From Brevundimonas viscosa (GTDB lineage: Bacteria > Pseudomonadota > Alphaproteobacteria > Caulobacterales > Caulobacteraceae): DNA of 64,000 nt. Location: the NCBI RefSeq assembly GCF_900116065.1, contig NZ_FOZV01000004.1:248001-312000 (forward strand), given 5' to 3'. A model generated the notes under the pieces. That model searched no databases and had not been told where the DNA came from. It saw only the letters and a program-made list of their open reading frames with translations. A program made the translations under genes and the position numbers. Below, piece by piece: positions 1 through 10,607 of the stretch. Positions within the stretch are counted from its first letter, which is position 1, and each line of letters opens with the position of its first letter.

Positions 1-164
1 TCGCCTTCTCGGCCTACCTCAACGATGTGTCGGGGCAGGTGATGGCCATGTTCGTGCTCACCGTCGCCGCCGCCGAGGCGGCCGTGGGCCTGGCCATCCT
101 GGTGACCTTCTTCCGCAACCGCGGCGACATCGCCGTCGACCACGCCTCGGTCATGAAGGGCTGA
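1..164 (+). CDS. nuoK: NADH-quinone oxidoreductase subunit K, 3' end only
   Basis: This is the C-terminal part of the small proton-pumping subunit NuoK of respiratory complex I in the inner membrane. The 5' end lies outside the window. The visible frame contains the family's last transmembrane segment ([20 protein letters not shown], with the conserved glutamate of the [10 protein letters not shown] motif) and ends at TGA 162-164. nuoL begins two bases later, so the two are translationally close. The call rests on the motif and on the nuoK-L-M-N order. Confidence 0.93.
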   Translation, partial: AFSAYLNDVSGQVMAMFVLTVAAAEAAVGLAILVTFFRNRGDIAVDHASVMKG

Positions 165-166
165 TC

Positions 167-2248
167 GTGAACCTCGAGACCCTCGTCACCCTGGGCGTTC
201 TCGCCCCGCTGCTCGGCGCCGCGATCGCCGGCCTGACCGGCCGTCGCATCGGCGACGTCGCCTCCCAGGCCGTCACCACGGGCCTGCTGTTCTTCTCGTG
301 CGTGGTCGCCTGGATCGTCTTCGCCCAGTGGACCTGGGGCCATCTGGAGCCGTTCACGGTCACCCTGGCGCCGTTCATCCATGTCGGCGACTTCGTCTCC
401 AACTGGTCGATCCGCATCGACGCCCTGTCGGCGGTGATGCTGGTGGTGGTGACGACGGTGTCGTCGCTCGTGCACCTGTATTCGTGGGGCTACATGGCCG
501 AGGACCCCGACAAGCCGCGGTTCTTCGCCTACCTGTCGCTGTTCACCTTCGCCATGCTGGCGCTGGTCACCGCCGCCGACTTCATGCAGCTGTTCTTCGG
601 CTGGGAAGGCGTGGGGCTGGCGTCCTATCTGCTGATCGGCTTCTGGTACAAGAAGGCGACCGCCTCGGCCGCCGCCATCAAGGCCTTCGTGGTCAACCGG
701 GTTGGCGACTTCGGCTTCGCGCTGGGCATCTTCACCGTCTTCTGGATGTTCGGCACCATCCAGTTCGCCGAGCTGTTCCCGATGATCGCGGACCGCGCCG
801 GGACGGGCTGGGAGTTCATCGGCCGCACCTGGTCGGCGCTCGATCTGGCCGCCTTCCTGCTGTTCATCGGCGCCATGGGCAAGTCGGCCCAGTTCTTCCT
901 GCACACCTGGCTGCCCGACGCCATGGAGGGCCCGACACCGGTGTCGGCCCTGATCCACGCGGCGACCATGGTCACCGCCGGCGTCTACATGGTCTGCCTG
1001 CTGTCGCCGCTGTTCGAGTACGCGCCGGTGGCCAGCCAGATCGTCGCGCTTATCGGCGCGGTGACGGCTCTGTTCGCCGCCACCGTCGGCCTGGCCCAGA
1101 ACGACATCAAGCGGGTCATCGCCTATTCGACCTGTTCGCAGCTCGGCTACATGTTCTTCGCCGCGGGCGTGGGCGCCTACGAGGCGGCCATGTTCCACCT
1201 GTTCACCCACGCCTTCTTCAAGGCCCTGCTGTTCCTCGGCGCCGGCTCGGTGATCCACGGCATGCACCACGAGCAGGACATGCGGCAGATGGGCGGCCTC
1301 GCGAAGCTGCTGCCCGTCACCTATGCGGTGATGATGATCGGCACCATCGCCATCACCGGCCTGGGCATCCCCGGGATCGGCGGCTTCGCCGGCTTCTACT
1401 CGAAGGACATCGTTATCGAGAGCGCCTTCGCCGCCGCGGCCAGCAACCACTCGCCGATGGGCCTGTTCGCCTTCTTCGTCGGCATCTTCGCCGCCGGCCT
1501 GACCGCCTACTACTCGTGGCGGCTGGTGTTCATGACCTTCCACAACAAGCCGGTGTGGAAGGAGGAGGGCGCCCATCACGCGGACGACCATGCGACCGCG
1601 GCGCAGCTCGAGACCCACTCCGAGCCGCTTGAGCACGACCATGCCCACGACGACCATGCGCACGGCCACCACGGCCCGCTGAAGCCGCACGAGAGCCCGC
1701 TGGTCATGCTCGTGCCGCTGCTTGTCCTGTCGGTCGGCGCGATCGCCGCCGGCTTCCTGTTCGAGCCCTTCTTCACCGGCCACCACGAGAACGAGTTCTG
1801 GCGCGGCGCCATCTTCAACGGTCCGGCCAACCACGTGGTGCATGACGCGCACGGGGTGCCCACCTGGGTGGTGTGGTCGCCGCTGGTGCTGACCCTGATC
1901 GGCACGGCCTTCGCGGTGTGGATCTACCTGGTCAAGGAAGGCATGGCGCGCCGCATGGCCGAGCGGGGCGGGCTGCTGCACCGCTTCCTCTACAACAAGT
2001 GGTGGTTCGACGAGGCCTATGACTTCATCTTCGTGCGTGGCGCGAAGGCGCTGGGCGACCTGTTCTGGAAGGTCGGCGACGTGAAGATCATCGACGGAGG
2101 CGGGCCCAACGGCTTCGCCTGGCTGTCGCGCAAATTCGCCGGCGGCCTCGGCCGCTTCCAGTCCGGCTACGTCTATTTCTACGCCTTCGTGATGCTGATC
2201 GGTCTCTGCCTGTTCCTCGCGTTCGCCATCTCTGCGTGGGGAGCCTGA
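167..2248 (+). CDS. nuoL: NADH-quinone oxidoreductase subunit L
   Basis: This 693-residue, multi-pass membrane protein is an antiporter-like proton-channel subunit at the distal end of the complex I arm. It has the Mrp/NuoL core with conserved charged residues in membrane segments ([17 protein letters not shown]; the lysine in [30 protein letters not shown]). It also has the long C-terminal region typical of NuoL that carries the lateral helix. The start is GTG at 167, two bases after the nuoK stop. Residues about 466-510 form a histidine-rich soluble loop with about 12 histidines in fewer than 45 residues. The gene overlaps or abuts nuoM and belongs to the nuo operon. Confidence 0.97.
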   Translation: MNLETLVTLGVLAPLLGAAIAGLTGRRIGDVASQAVTTGLLFFSCVVAWIVFAQWTWGHLEPFTVTLAPFIHVGDFVSNWSIRIDALSAVMLVVVTTVSSLVHLYSWGYMAEDPDKPRFFAYLSLFTFAMLALVTAADFMQLFFGWEGVGLASYLLIGFWYKKATASAAAIKAFVVNRVGDFGFALGIFTVFWMFGTIQFAELFPMIADRAGTGWEFIGRTWSALDLAAFLLFIGAMGKSAQFFLHTWLPDAMEGPTPVSALIHAATMVTAGVYMVCLLSPLFEYAPVASQIVALIGAVTALFAATVGLAQNDIKRVIAYSTCSQLGYMFFAAGVGAYEAAMFHLFTHAFFKALLFLGAGSVIHGMHHEQDMRQMGGLAKLLPVTYAVMMIGTIAITGLGIPGIGGFAGFYSKDIVIESAFAAAASNHSPMGLFAFFVGIFAAGLTAYYSWRLVFMTFHNKPVWKEEGAHHADDHATAAQLETHSEPLEHDHAHDDHAHGHHGPLKPHESPLVMLVPLLVLSVGAIAAGFLFEPFFTGHHENEFWRGAIFNGPANHVVHDAHGVPTWVVWSPLVLTLIGTAFAVWIYLVKEGMARRMAERGGLLHRFLYNKWWFDEAYDFIFVRGAKALGDLFWKVGDVKIIDGGGPNGFAWLSRKFAGGLGRFQSGYVYFYAFVMLIGLCLFLAFAISAWGA

Positions 2249-2250
2249 TC

Positions 2251-3738
2251 TTGCCCCAGATCCCCTACATCCTGAGCCTGGTCACCTTCCTGCCGCTGGT
2301 CGGCGCCGGCGTGCTCCTGCTGGCGCGCCTGATGAGCAAGGGCTCCGCCGACGGTCTGGCGCGCTGGATCGCGCTGGCCACGACGCTCGCGACGCTGGTC
2401 GTCTCGATCGCGCTGGTCGCGGCCTTCGATCCGTCGAACCCGGGCTACCAGTTCGTCGAACGCTTCGGTTGGTTCCGCGGGGCCGAGTACCACCTCGGCG
2501 TCGACGGCGTGTCGATCCTGTTCGTGCTGCTGACCGCCTTCCTGATGCCGCTGTGCATCGTGGCCAGCTGGAAGACGATCACCGAGCGGGTTGTCGACTA
2601 CATGATCGCCTTCCTGGTGCTGGAGACGCTGGTCATCGGCGTGTTCACGGCGCTGGACCTGTTCCTGTTCTACATTTTCTTCGAAGGCACCCTGGTGCCG
2701 ATGTTCATCATCATCGGGGTGTGGGGCGGCGCGAACCGCATCTACGCGGCCTACAAGTTCTTCCTCTACACCCTGCTGGGGTCGGTGCTGATGCTGCTGG
2801 CCATGCTGTGGATGGCCCACACGGCCGGCACCACCAGCATCCCCGAGCTGAAGACCTTCGCCTTCTCCGAACAGGCCCAGCCGCTGCTGTGGCTGGCCTT
2901 CTTCGCCAGCTTCGCGGTGAAGATGCCGATGTGGCCGGTGCACACCTGGCTTCCCGACGCCCACGTCCAGGCGCCCACGGCGGGCTCGGTGATCCTGGCC
3001 GGCATCCTGCTGAAGCTCGGCGGCTACGGCTTCATCCTGTTCAACCTGCCAATGTTCCCGCAGGCGTCGGAGATGTTCGCGCCGCTGGTCTTCGCCCTGT
3101 CGGCGATCGCCATCGTCTACACCTCGCTGGTCGCCTTCCGGCAGACCGACATGAAGAAGCTGATCGCCTATTCGTCGGTGGCGCACATGGGCTTCGTCAC
3201 CATGGGCATCTTCGCCGGCAACGACCAGGGCGTGCAGGGGGCGGTGTTCCAGATGCTGAGCCACGGCCTGATCTCGGGCGCGCTCTTCCTCTGCGTCGGC
3301 GTCGTCTACGACCGCATGCATACCCGCGAGATCGCCCTGTACGGCGGCCTGACCGCGCGGATGCCGTGGTTCGCGGCCATCTTCCTGCTGTTTACCATGG
3401 CCAACGTCGGCCTGCCCGGGACCTCGGGTTTCATCGGTGAGATCCTGACCATGACCGGCATCTACCAGGTGTCGACCTGGACGGCCTTCGTGGCCGCCTC
3501 AGGCGTGATCCTGTCGGCGGTCTACGCCCTGACGCTGTACCGCAACGTCATGTTCGGCGAGATCACCAACCCGGCCATGAAGGCGATCACCGATGTGGAT
3601 CGCCGCGAGATCCTGATCTTCACGCCGCTGATCGTCGGCACCCTGATCCTCGGCGTGCAGCCGGGGCTGGTGCTGGACTACACCGAGGCCTCGGTGAGCG
3701 CCGTAACCACCGCCTATCAGCTCGCGATCGGCGGGTGA
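2251..3738 (+). CDS. nuoM: NADH-quinone oxidoreductase subunit M
   Basis: This is an antiporter-like membrane subunit of complex I (about 495 residues). It carries the conserved lysine and histidine channel motifs ([38 protein letters not shown]) and the early glutamate in [12 protein letters not shown] prefer TTG at 2251, because GGGGAG at 2238-2243 lies 7 nt upstream. A longer reading from GTG at 2236 adds five residues, overlaps nuoL by 13 nt and has no Shine-Dalgarno sequence. It is followed 4 nt later by nuoN. Confidence 0.96.
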   Translation: MPQIPYILSLVTFLPLVGAGVLLLARLMSKGSADGLARWIALATTLATLVVSIALVAAFDPSNPGYQFVERFGWFRGAEYHLGVDGVSILFVLLTAFLMPLCIVASWKTITERVVDYMIAFLVLETLVIGVFTALDLFLFYIFFEGTLVPMFIIIGVWGGANRIYAAYKFFLYTLLGSVLMLLAMLWMAHTAGTTSIPELKTFAFSEQAQPLLWLAFFASFAVKMPMWPVHTWLPDAHVQAPTAGSVILAGILLKLGGYGFILFNLPMFPQASEMFAPLVFALSAIAIVYTSLVAFRQTDMKKLIAYSSVAHMGFVTMGIFAGNDQGVQGAVFQMLSHGLISGALFLCVGVVYDRMHTREIALYGGLTARMPWFAAIFLLFTMANVGLPGTSGFIGEILTMTGIYQVSTWTAFVAASGVILSAVYALTLYRNVMFGEITNPAMKAITDVDRREILIFTPLIVGTLILGVQPGLVLDYTEASVSAVTTAYQLAIGG

Positions 3739-3742
3739 GACG

Positions 3743-5188
3743 ATGATGCCTGACCTGATCCAAGCCCTGCAGCTTTCCGCCCCCGAGGCGACCCTCGCGG
3801 TCGGCGGCCTCGTGCTCCTGATGGTCGGCGCCTTCGCCGGCGAGAAGAGCGCGCGGCTGGTGTCGACCCTGTCGGTGCTGCTGCTCGTCGCCGCGACGGC
3901 CCTCGTCGTGACCGGCCCGCTGGGCCGCGCCTTCAATGGCGCCTATGTGGCCGACCCGCTGGCGGTGTTCGGCAAGGCGGTGATCTTCCTGTCCAGCGCC
4001 GTGGCCATCGTGCTCGGCGACGGCTGGATGAAGCGCCAGCGCATCGCCCGCTTCGAGTATCCGATCCTGATCGTGCTGGCCTCGGCCGGCATGGGGATGA
4101 TGGCCTCCTCGGGCGACCTGATCTCGCTCTACATCGGCATCGAGCTGCACTCGCTGGCGCTCTATGTGCTGGCCGCCTTCCACCGCGACGACCTGCGCGC
4201 TTCGGAAGCCGGTCTGAAGTATTTCGTGCTGGGTGCGCTGTCCTCGGGTCTCCTGCTGTACGGGGCCAGCCTGATCTACGGCTTCACCGGCTCGATGCGG
4301 TTCGAGGACATCGCCGCCTACGCCGCGGCCAACCCGTCGACCGGCCTGATCTTCGGCCTGGTGTTCCTGATCTGCGGCCTGGCGTTCAAGGTCTCGGCGG
4401 CGCCTTTCCACATGTGGACGCCCGACGTCTACGAGGGCGCGCCGACGCCGGTCGTGGCCCTGTTCGCCACCGCGCCGAAGGTCGCGGCCATGGTGCTGAT
4501 CGCCCGGACTCTCGAAGGGGCCTTCGCCGGTTCGCACGATCAGTGGTCCCAGGTGCTGATCCTGATCTCGCTGATCTCCTTCGCCGTCGGCGCCTTCGGC
4601 GGCCTGGTGCAGAAGGACATCCAGCGCCTGCTGGCCTATTCGTCGATCGCCAACATCGGCTACGCCCTGCTCGGCATCGCCGCCGGCACCACCCTGGGCG
4701 TGCAGGCCATGCTGCTGTTCATGACCCTGTACGTCGTCGACCAGTTCGGCTTCTTCGCCATCCTTCTGTCGCTGAGCCGCAACGGCCGGCCGATCCGCAC
4801 GATCCAGGACCTCGCCGGCCTGCGCAAGGAGCGACCGGTGACGACGCTGGCCCTGACCGTCCTGTCGCTGTCGGTGCTCGGCATGCCGCCGCTGTCCGGC
4901 TTCTGGGGCAAGTGGGCGGTGTTCGGCGCGGCCGCCGAGGCGGGCTACTGGATGGTCGGCGCCGCCGGTCTGGTGGCCTCGGTCGTGGCCGGCTTCTACT
5001 ACCTGCGCATCATCAAGGTGATGTGGTTCGATCCGGCCCCCGAACAGGCGCCGACCGACCGCGCGCCGCTGGAGGCGAAGACCATCGCCTGGGGCTGCGC
5101 GGCCTTCAGCTTCCCGCTGGTCATCGTCGGCCTGACCTGGCTCGAGCCGTGGGCCGCCGCCGCCGCCGTGGGCTACGGAGTCGGGTGA
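3743..5188 (+). CDS. nuoN: NADH-quinone oxidoreductase subunit N
   Basis: This is the 481-residue antiporter-like subunit NuoN and the last gene of the nuo operon. Diagnostic stretches are the membrane glutamate region (YIGIELHSLALYVLAAFHRD), the lysine segment (GLAFKVSAAPFHMWTPDVYE) and the broken-helix region near LAYSSIANIGYALLG. The start is ATG at 3743, directly followed by a second ATG at 3746, and either could be used. It ends at TGA 5186-5188, just before a palindromic repeat that may mark the end of the operon transcript. Confidence 0.96.
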   Translation: MMPDLIQALQLSAPEATLAVGGLVLLMVGAFAGEKSARLVSTLSVLLLVAATALVVTGPLGRAFNGAYVADPLAVFGKAVIFLSSAVAIVLGDGWMKRQRIARFEYPILIVLASAGMGMMASSGDLISLYIGIELHSLALYVLAAFHRDDLRASEAGLKYFVLGALSSGLLLYGASLIYGFTGSMRFEDIAAYAAANPSTGLIFGLVFLICGLAFKVSAAPFHMWTPDVYEGAPTPVVALFATAPKVAAMVLIARTLEGAFAGSHDQWSQVLILISLISFAVGAFGGLVQKDIQRLLAYSSIANIGYALLGIAAGTTLGVQAMLLFMTLYVVDQFGFFAILLSLSRNGRPIRTIQDLAGLRKERPVTTLALTVLSLSVLGMPPLSGFWGKWAVFGAAAEAGYWMVGAAGLVASVVAGFYYLRIIKVMWFDPAPEQAPTDRAPLEAKTIAWGCAAFSFPLVIVGLTWLEPWAAAAAVGYGVG

Positions 5189-5194
5189 CCCCTT

Positions 5195-5232
5195 CCACCA
5201 CGCTTCGCGTGGTCCCCCGCCCCCGATGGGGG
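5195..5232. repeat. REP-like double hairpin between nuoN and birA
   Basis: Two consecutive hairpins are visible. ACCACGC (5197-5203), loop TTC, GCGTGGT (5207-5213) is followed by CCCCC (5220-5224), loop GAT, GGGGG (5228-5232). The pattern of a short palindrome plus C-rich and G-rich arms resembles palindromic elements I recall as dispersed in Caulobacterales genomes. That resemblance is from memory and was not searched. There is no T-tract, so it is not a classical terminator. The second arm overlaps the birA ribosome-binding site. Confidence 0.6.
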
Positions 5233-5240
5233 AGGAGACC

Positions 5241-5990
5241 GTGACGCCGGCGCCGGTCCTGCTGTTCGACCAGACCGACTCCACCAATGCGGAGGCCCGC
5301 CGCCGGGCCGAGGCCGGCGAAACCGGACCGCTGTGGATCGCCGCGCGCCGGCAGACGGCAGGGCGCGGGCGGCGCGGCCGGGCATGGGAGAGCGACACCG
5401 GCAATCTGTTCGCCACCCTGCTGACCACGACCCGGAAGCCGCCCGCGGAGGCGGCGCAGGTGACCTTCCTCGCCGCCCTGGCCGTGGCGGACCTGCTGGA
5501 CCGGTACGCGCCGCCGTCGCTGGTCACGATCAAATGGCCCAACGATGTGATGCTGGCCGGCGAGAAGGTCGCCGGGGTGCTGGTGGAGTCCGGCGTCCAT
5601 GCGGCCGGCGGATTGTGGCTGGCGGTCGGGATCGGGGTGAACCTCGCCCATGCCCCCGCCGGCACGGAGCGCCCGGCCACGGCGCTGGCGCAGCACCTGT
5701 CAGCCGACGTCCCCGCGCCCCCGTCCGTGGAGGTCGCCGCCCGCGAGCTGGCCGGGTGTTTCGCCGTCTGGATGGAGCGTTGGGAGACGCTGGGCTTCCA
5801 GCCGGTGCTGGACGCATGGCGCGCGCGGACGCTTGGGCTGGACGGACCGGCGACGGCGCGACTGGGACATGAGACTATCGAGGGGCGCGCCGAGGGCGTG
5901 GCGACGGACGGCGCGCTGCGGCTCAGGCTGGCCGACGGCGGCCTGCGGCTGATTTCGGCGGGCGACGTGTTCTTCGGGGAGGGCGGCTGA
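5241..5990 (+). CDS. birA: Biotin--[acetyl-CoA-carboxylase] ligase
   Basis: Activates biotin as biotinyl-AMP and attaches it to the biotin carrier protein of acetyl-CoA carboxylase. It is about 249 residues and has the catalytic domain only. The N-terminal DNA-binding domain of E. coli BirA is missing, so it is a monofunctional ligase. Visible motifs are the biotin/ATP loop [13 protein letters not shown], the lysine segment IKWPNDVML and the small C-terminal SH3-like domain. I prefer GTG 5241 because GGAGGAG (5231-5237) sits 3 nt upstream. A longer ATG at 5226 would put that site inside the coding region. The stop overlaps the coaX start (TGATG). Confidence 0.93.
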   Translation: MTPAPVLLFDQTDSTNAEARRRAEAGETGPLWIAARRQTAGRGRRGRAWESDTGNLFATLLTTTRKPPAEAAQVTFLAALAVADLLDRYAPPSLVTIKWPNDVMLAGEKVAGVLVESGVHAAGGLWLAVGIGVNLAHAPAGTERPATALAQHLSADVPAPPSVEVAARELAGCFAVWMERWETLGFQPVLDAWRARTLGLDGPATARLGHETIEGRAEGVATDGALRLRLADGGLRLISAGDVFFGEGG

Positions 5991-6769
5991 TGCTGCTGGC
6001 GATCGAGCAGGGCAACACCAACACGCTGTTTGCGGTCCACGACGGCGCGACGTGGATCGCCCAGTGGCGGACCGCGACCGAGGCCAGTCGCACGGCCGAC
6101 GAGTACGCGGTCTGGCTGACCCAGCTGCTGGCCATGCGCGGCCTGGCGCTCGGCGACCTCGATGGCTGCATCATCTCCAGCGTGGTCCCGCAGTCGATCT
6201 TCAACCTGCGAAACCTGTCGCGGCGCTATCTGGAGGTCGAGCCGCTGGTGATCGGGGAGAACGTCGACCTCGGCATGCCCGTGCGCATCCTGAAGCCGAA
6301 GGAGGCGGGGGCGGACCGGCTGGTCAATGCGCTGGGGGCGCACCTGAAGTATCCCGGCGACCTGATCGTCATCGACAGCGGCACCGCCACCACCTTCGAC
6401 GTCATCGCGGCCGACGGCGCCTTCGAGGGCGGCGTGATCGCCCCGGGCATCAATCTGAGCCTGCAGGCCCTGCACGAGGCGGCCGCCATGCTGCCGCGCA
6501 TCGCCATCCAGAAGCCCGAGAAGGTGATCGGCAAGGACACGGTGTCGAACATGCAGTCCGGCGTGTTCTGGGGCTACATCGCCCTGATCGAGGGGCTGGT
6601 CGCGCGCATCAAGGCCGAGTGGGGCAAGCCCATGACCGTGATCGGAACCGGCGGCGTGGCTTCCCTGTTCGAGGGGGCGACCGACAGCATCGACGCCTTC
6701 GATCCCGACCTGACCATCCGCGGCCTGCTGGAAATCTGGCGGCGGAACACCCACCTGAAGGGCGAATGA
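5990..6769 (+). CDS. coaX: Type III pantothenate kinase
   Basis: Phosphorylates pantothenate, the first step of coenzyme A synthesis, in the cytoplasm. At 259 residues it matches the CoaX (acetate/sugar kinase fold) family. It has the N-terminal phosphate loop region AIEQGNTNT, the [11 protein letters not shown] segment, and the DSGTATTFD motif. The usual aspartate of DxGNT is glutamate here, which I believe is seen in other Caulobacterales. The gene shares one base with birA and overlaps the next gene by ATGA, so the three genes look co-translated. This placement after birA is common in the group. Confidence 0.95.
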   Translation: MLLAIEQGNTNTLFAVHDGATWIAQWRTATEASRTADEYAVWLTQLLAMRGLALGDLDGCIISSVVPQSIFNLRNLSRRYLEVEPLVIGENVDLGMPVRILKPKEAGADRLVNALGAHLKYPGDLIVIDSGTATTFDVIAADGAFEGGVIAPGINLSLQALHEAAAMLPRIAIQKPEKVIGKDTVSNMQSGVFWGYIALIEGLVARIKAEWGKPMTVIGTGGVASLFEGATDSIDAFDPDLTIRGLLEIWRRNTHLKGE

Positions 6770-8439
6770 CAAAACAACAATCGAACGAACTCGTCTTCCT
6801 GCCCCTGGGCGGGTCGAACGAGATCGGCATGAACCTGAACGCCTACGGCTTCGGGCCTGCCGACAATCGCCAGTGGATCGTCGTCGACGTCGGCGTGACC
6901 TTCGGCGACAACTCCACCCCCGGCGTCGACGTGATCGTGCCCGACCCGAGTTTCCTCGAAGGTGAGGACATCATCGGCATCGTGCTGACCCACGCGCACG
7001 AGGACCACATCGGCGCGCTGGGCTGGCTGTGGCCGCGCATCAAGGCGCCGCTGTACGCCACGCCGTTCACCGCCTTCCTGATCCGCGAGAAGCTGCGCGA
7101 CGCGGGCATCCTCGACCGGGTGACGCTGCACGAGGTGCCGCTGGGCGGGCAGATCGACCTGGGCCCGTTCCAGGTCGAGATGGTGACCATCACCCATTCG
7201 ATCGCGGAGCCGAACGGCCTGGCCATCAAGACGCCGCTGGGCACGGTGCTGCACACCGGCGACTGGAAGATCGACAACGACCCCGTGGTCGGCGAGCGGA
7301 CCGACATCGAGACCATCCGCCGCCTCGGCGACGAGGGCGTGCTGGCCATGGTCTGCGACTCGACCAACGTCTTCCAGGAGGGCGTGGCGGGATCCGAAGG
7401 CGACGTGAAGGTCGCCCTGGCCGAGCTGATCTCGGGCCTCAAGGGACGCGTGGCGGTGGGTTGCTTCGCCTCGAACGTGGCCCGCATGGACAGCGTGATC
7501 CGCGCCGCCGAGGCGTCCGGGCGACGCGTGGCGCTGGCGGGCCGGTCGATGCACCGCATCACGGCGGCGGCCAAGTCGGTCGGCATGCTGTCGGACATCC
7601 AGCCCTTCCTGTCCGAGCAGGAGGCGCGGGTCTGGCCGGCGGACGAGATTCTCTACCTCTGCACCGGCAGCCAGGGCGAGTCGCGTGCAGCCCTGTCGCG
7701 GGTGGCCGAGGGCACCCACCCGTTCGTCAAGCTGGGGCCGGGCGACCACTGTATCTTCTCGTCGCGGGTCATCCCCGGCAACGAACTGGCCATCGGCCGG
7801 CTGCAGGACACCCTGTCGGAGCGCGGGGTGCGCATCTACACGGACAAGGATCACCCCGGCATCCACGTCTCCGGCCACCCGTGCCGCGACGAGCTGCGGC
7901 AGATGTACCAGTGGGCGCGGCCGCACGTGGCGGTGCCGACCCACGGCATGCGTCGCCACATCGCCGAGCACGCCCTGCTGGCGAAGGAGATGCAGGTCCC
8001 CGAAACCGTCACGCCGCGCAACGGCGACATGGTTCTGCTGGCCCCGGGACCGGCGCGGATCATCGACGAAGTGCCCTCGGGCCGCCTCTACGTCGACGGC
8101 GGCATGCTGGTCGAGGAGGCCGGCGCGGCCCTGCGCGAGCGGCGCCACGCCGCCTCGAACGGGGTGCTGATCGTCAGCTTCGCCATGGACCGGCGCGGCA
8201 AGATCGTCTCCGACATCGACGTGCGCGGCCTCGGCCTGCCCGGCGACGAGGAGAGCCCCCTTGGCGACCTGCTGGACGACCTCGCCGAACGGGTCGAACA
8301 GGTCGTCCGTGGACTGAAGGGCGAGGCGCTGGCGGACGAACTGGTCGCCGAGCAGGCGGTTGCGCGGGCGCTGAAGAAGGCCAGCATCCAGATCTGGGAT
8401 CGCCGGCCGATCGTCGAGACCATCATCCTGAGGCTTTGA
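6766..8439 (+). CDS. rnj: Ribonuclease J
   Basis: This 557-residue metallo-beta-lactamase/beta-CASP nuclease acts as a 5'-3' exonuclease and endonuclease in RNA turnover and maturation. The zinc-binding signature [13 protein letters not shown] is near residue 75, and later metal ligands lie in HTGDWKID and CDSTN. The beta-CASP domain follows, and a C-terminal alpha/beta domain ends near LRL. A long open frame continues upstream inside coaX, but ATG 6766 is right: it overlaps the coaX stop (ATGA) and begins the conserved [16 protein letters not shown] region. Alphaproteobacteria typically carry one copy. Confidence 0.96.
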   Translation: MTKQQSNELVFLPLGGSNEIGMNLNAYGFGPADNRQWIVVDVGVTFGDNSTPGVDVIVPDPSFLEGEDIIGIVLTHAHEDHIGALGWLWPRIKAPLYATPFTAFLIREKLRDAGILDRVTLHEVPLGGQIDLGPFQVEMVTITHSIAEPNGLAIKTPLGTVLHTGDWKIDNDPVVGERTDIETIRRLGDEGVLAMVCDSTNVFQEGVAGSEGDVKVALAELISGLKGRVAVGCFASNVARMDSVIRAAEASGRRVALAGRSMHRITAAAKSVGMLSDIQPFLSEQEARVWPADEILYLCTGSQGESRAALSRVAEGTHPFVKLGPGDHCIFSSRVIPGNELAIGRLQDTLSERGVRIYTDKDHPGIHVSGHPCRDELRQMYQWARPHVAVPTHGMRRHIAEHALLAKEMQVPETVTPRNGDMVLLAPGPARIIDEVPSGRLYVDGGMLVEEAGAALRERRHAASNGVLIVSFAMDRRGKIVSDIDVRGLGLPGDEESPLGDLLDDLAERVEQVVRGLKGEALADELVAEQAVARALKKASIQIWDRRPIVETIILRL

Positions 8440-8495
8440 AGCACGGCCGGGCCTACCTATAAGGGTCCGATTCCGCCGTCCCCCAAGGTTGCCCG

Positions 8496-9239
8496 ATGCC
8501 CGACGTTCCGTCCGAGTTCCGCTACAAGCGCGTCCTGCTCAAGGTCTCGGGCGAGGTGCTGATGGGCGACCAGGGCTACGGCATCGACATGAAGACCGTG
8601 GCCCAGGTCGCCGCGGCCATCGCCGACGTCGCCCGCGAGGGAGTCGAAATCTGCCTCGTCATCGGCGGCGGCAACATCTTCCGCGGCCTGAGCAAGGCCG
8701 CCGGCGACATGGATCGCGCCTCGGCTGACTACATGGGTATGCTGGCGACGGTGATGAACGCGCTGGCCATGCAGGCTGCGCTGGAGAAGATCGGCGTGCA
8801 GACGCGGGTGCAGAGCGCGCTGGTGATGAACGCCGTGGCCGAACCCTATGTGCGCCGCCGGGCCCTTCGGCACCTGGAGAAGGGCAGGGTTGTGATCTTC
8901 GCGGCCGGCGTCGGCGCGCCCTTCTTCACCACCGACTCGGGCGCCGCGCTGCGCGCCGCCGAGATGGGTTGCGACGCCCTGCTGAAGGGGACGAGCGTCG
9001 ACGGCGTCTACACCGCCGATCCGAAGAAAGACCCGACCGCGACCCGCTACGACTCCCTGAGCTACCAGGAGGTGCTGGCGAAGGACCTCAAGGTGATGGA
9101 CGCCTCGGCCGTGGCGCTGATGCGTGACTCCGGCATCCCGATCGTGGTGTTCTCGATCCGCGAGGACGGCTCGTTCCGGCGCACCCTGCGGGGCGAGGGC
9201 GCCTTCACCGTGATCAGCGGCGACGGCAAGTCCGTCTGA
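8496..9239 (+). CDS. pyrH: UMP kinase
   Basis: Phosphorylates UMP to UDP in pyrimidine nucleotide synthesis. This hexameric enzyme belongs to the amino-acid kinase fold and is allosterically controlled by GTP and UTP in studied bacteria. The sequence (247 residues) shows the family landmarks [35 protein letters not shown] and the [12 protein letters not shown] segment. It heads the pyrH-frr-uppS-cdsA-dxr cluster, following a 56-nt gap after rnj with only a weak Shine-Dalgarno. rpsB and tsf, which often precede pyrH, are not in this window. Confidence 0.97.
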   Translation: MPDVPSEFRYKRVLLKVSGEVLMGDQGYGIDMKTVAQVAAAIADVAREGVEICLVIGGGNIFRGLSKAAGDMDRASADYMGMLATVMNALAMQAALEKIGVQTRVQSALVMNAVAEPYVRRRALRHLEKGRVVIFAAGVGAPFFTTDSGAALRAAEMGCDALLKGTSVDGVYTADPKKDPTATRYDSLSYQEVLAKDLKVMDASAVALMRDSGIPIVVFSIREDGSFRRTLRGEGAFTVISGDGKSV

Positions 9240-9270
9240 CAAGACCAAAGAAAACACGAGAGAAACGACC

Positions 9271-9828
9271 ATGGCCAAGCCAGACCTCAAGAGCTACCGC
9301 GACCGGATGGACAAGGCGGTGGCTGCGCTGAAGGAGGAGTTCTCCGGGCTGCGGACCGGCCGCGCCAACGCCGGCCTGCTGGATCCCGTGCAGGTCGAGG
9401 CCTACGGCTCGACCTCGCCGCTGAACGCCGTCGCCGCGATCAGCGTGCCGGAGCCTCGGATGATCTCGGTCAACGTCTGGGACCGCGGCATGGTGGTGTC
9501 GGTCGAGAAGGCCATCCGGGCCGCCGGCCTGGGCCTGAACCCCATCGTCGACGGCCAGACCCTGCGCATTCCGATCCCGCCGCTGACTGAGGAGCGCCGC
9601 AAGGACCTGGTCAAGCTGGCCGGGAAATACGCCGAGCAGCAGAAGATCGCCGTCCGCAACGTTCGCCGCGACGCCAACGACGATCTCAAGAAGGCCGAGA
9701 AGGCCTCGGAGATCAGCCAGGACGAGCAGAAGAAGATGGAAGCCGAGGTCCAGAAGGACACCGACGCGGCGATCAAGCGCATCGACGAAGCCTTGAAGGC
9801 CAAGGAAGTCGAGATCATGCAGGTCTGA
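9271..9828 (+). CDS. frr: Ribosome recycling factor
   Basis: Works with EF-G to split post-termination ribosomes. The 185-residue sequence covers the whole family. It has the N-terminal helix [20 protein letters not shown], the head domain ([20 protein letters not shown]) and the long C-terminal helical bundle rich in lysine and glutamate. ATG 9271 follows a purine-rich AAAGAAAACACGAGAGAAACG leader. It lies 31 nt after pyrH, in the standard pyrH-frr order. Confidence 0.97.
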   Translation: MAKPDLKSYRDRMDKAVAALKEEFSGLRTGRANAGLLDPVQVEAYGSTSPLNAVAAISVPEPRMISVNVWDRGMVVSVEKAIRAAGLGLNPIVDGQTLRIPIPPLTEERRKDLVKLAGKYAEQQKIAVRNVRRDANDDLKKAEKASEISQDEQKKMEAEVQKDTDAAIKRIDEALKAKEVEIMQV

Positions 9829-9857
9829 CGGCGCGTTCTGCCGTAGGATAGACGCGC

Positions 9858-10607
9858 ATGTCCGCCGAAACCTCCAGTCCCCAGCCCGACGGGCCGCGCC
9901 ATGTCGCGTTGATCATGGATGGCAACGGCCGCTGGGCCGCGGCCCGCGGCCTGCCGCGGGCGGCCGGCCACCGCGAGGGGGTCGAGGCGCTGAAGCGGAC
10001 CATCCGGGCCGCGCCCGATCTCGGCATCCGCTGCCTGACCGTGTTCGGCTTCTCCACCGAGAACTGGAGCCGCCCGGCCGACGAGGTCTCGGACCTGATG
10101 GGCCTGGTCCGCGCCTATGTCGCGGCGGACCTGCGCAAGCTGGATCGAAACGGCGTGCGGGTCCGAATCCTCGGGCGGCGCGAAGGCCTGCCCGCCGACA
10201 TCGCGGAGATTGTCGCCCGCACCGAGGCGACCACCGCCGGCAACGAGAAATTCCTGCTGCAGGTGGCCTTCAACTACGGCGGCCGGGCAGACATCGTCGA
10301 CGCGGCGCGGCGGCACTACGAGCGGGTGGCCGCCGGACAGGCGACCGGCCCGCTCACCGAGGAGGCGCTGGCGGCGGGCCTGTCCACCGCCGACGGGCCG
10401 CCGGTGGACGTGATCGTGCGCACCTCGGGCGAGCAGCGACTGTCCAACTTCCTGCTGTGGGAAGCCGCCTACGCGGAGCTGGTCTATCAGGACATCCTCT
10501 GGCCCGACTACGGCGCCGAGGCCCTGGCCGACGTGGTCGCCCGGTTCCGCGCCCGTGAGCGCCGTTTCGGCGGCCGCCCGGCCGCGCCCGCGCGCGTGGC
10601 CGGCTGA
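9858..10607 (+). CDS. uppS: Undecaprenyl diphosphate synthase
   Basis: Condenses isopentenyl diphosphate onto farnesyl diphosphate to make the C55 carrier lipid for peptidoglycan and O-antigen assembly. The 249-residue cis-prenyltransferase shows the catalytic Asp in [30 protein letters not shown] and the downstream [21 protein letters not shown] block. The stop overlaps the cdsA start by one base (TGATG), which implies translational coupling. Confidence 0.96.
   Translation: MSAETSSPQPDGPRHVALIMDGNGRWAAARGLPRAAGHREGVEALKRTIRAAPDLGIRCLTVFGFSTENWSRPADEVSDLMGLVRAYVAADLRKLDRNGVRVRILGRREGLPADIAEIVARTEATTAGNEKFLLQVAFNYGGRADIVDAARRHYERVAAGQATGPLTEEALAAGLSTADGPPVDVIVRTSGEQRLSNFLLWEAAYAELVYQDILWPDYGAEALADVVARFRARERRFGGRPAAPARVAG

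Noticed and set aside
3620..6772. A 1050-codon open frame on the minus strand
   Set aside because: It runs antisense to nuoM, nuoN, birA and coaX and is low-complexity Arg/Gly/His/Asp-rich, as expected from GC-rich shadow frames.
9829..9857. A terminator between frr and uppS
   Set aside because: Only a weak inverted repeat without a T-tract is present; the genes look co-transcribed.
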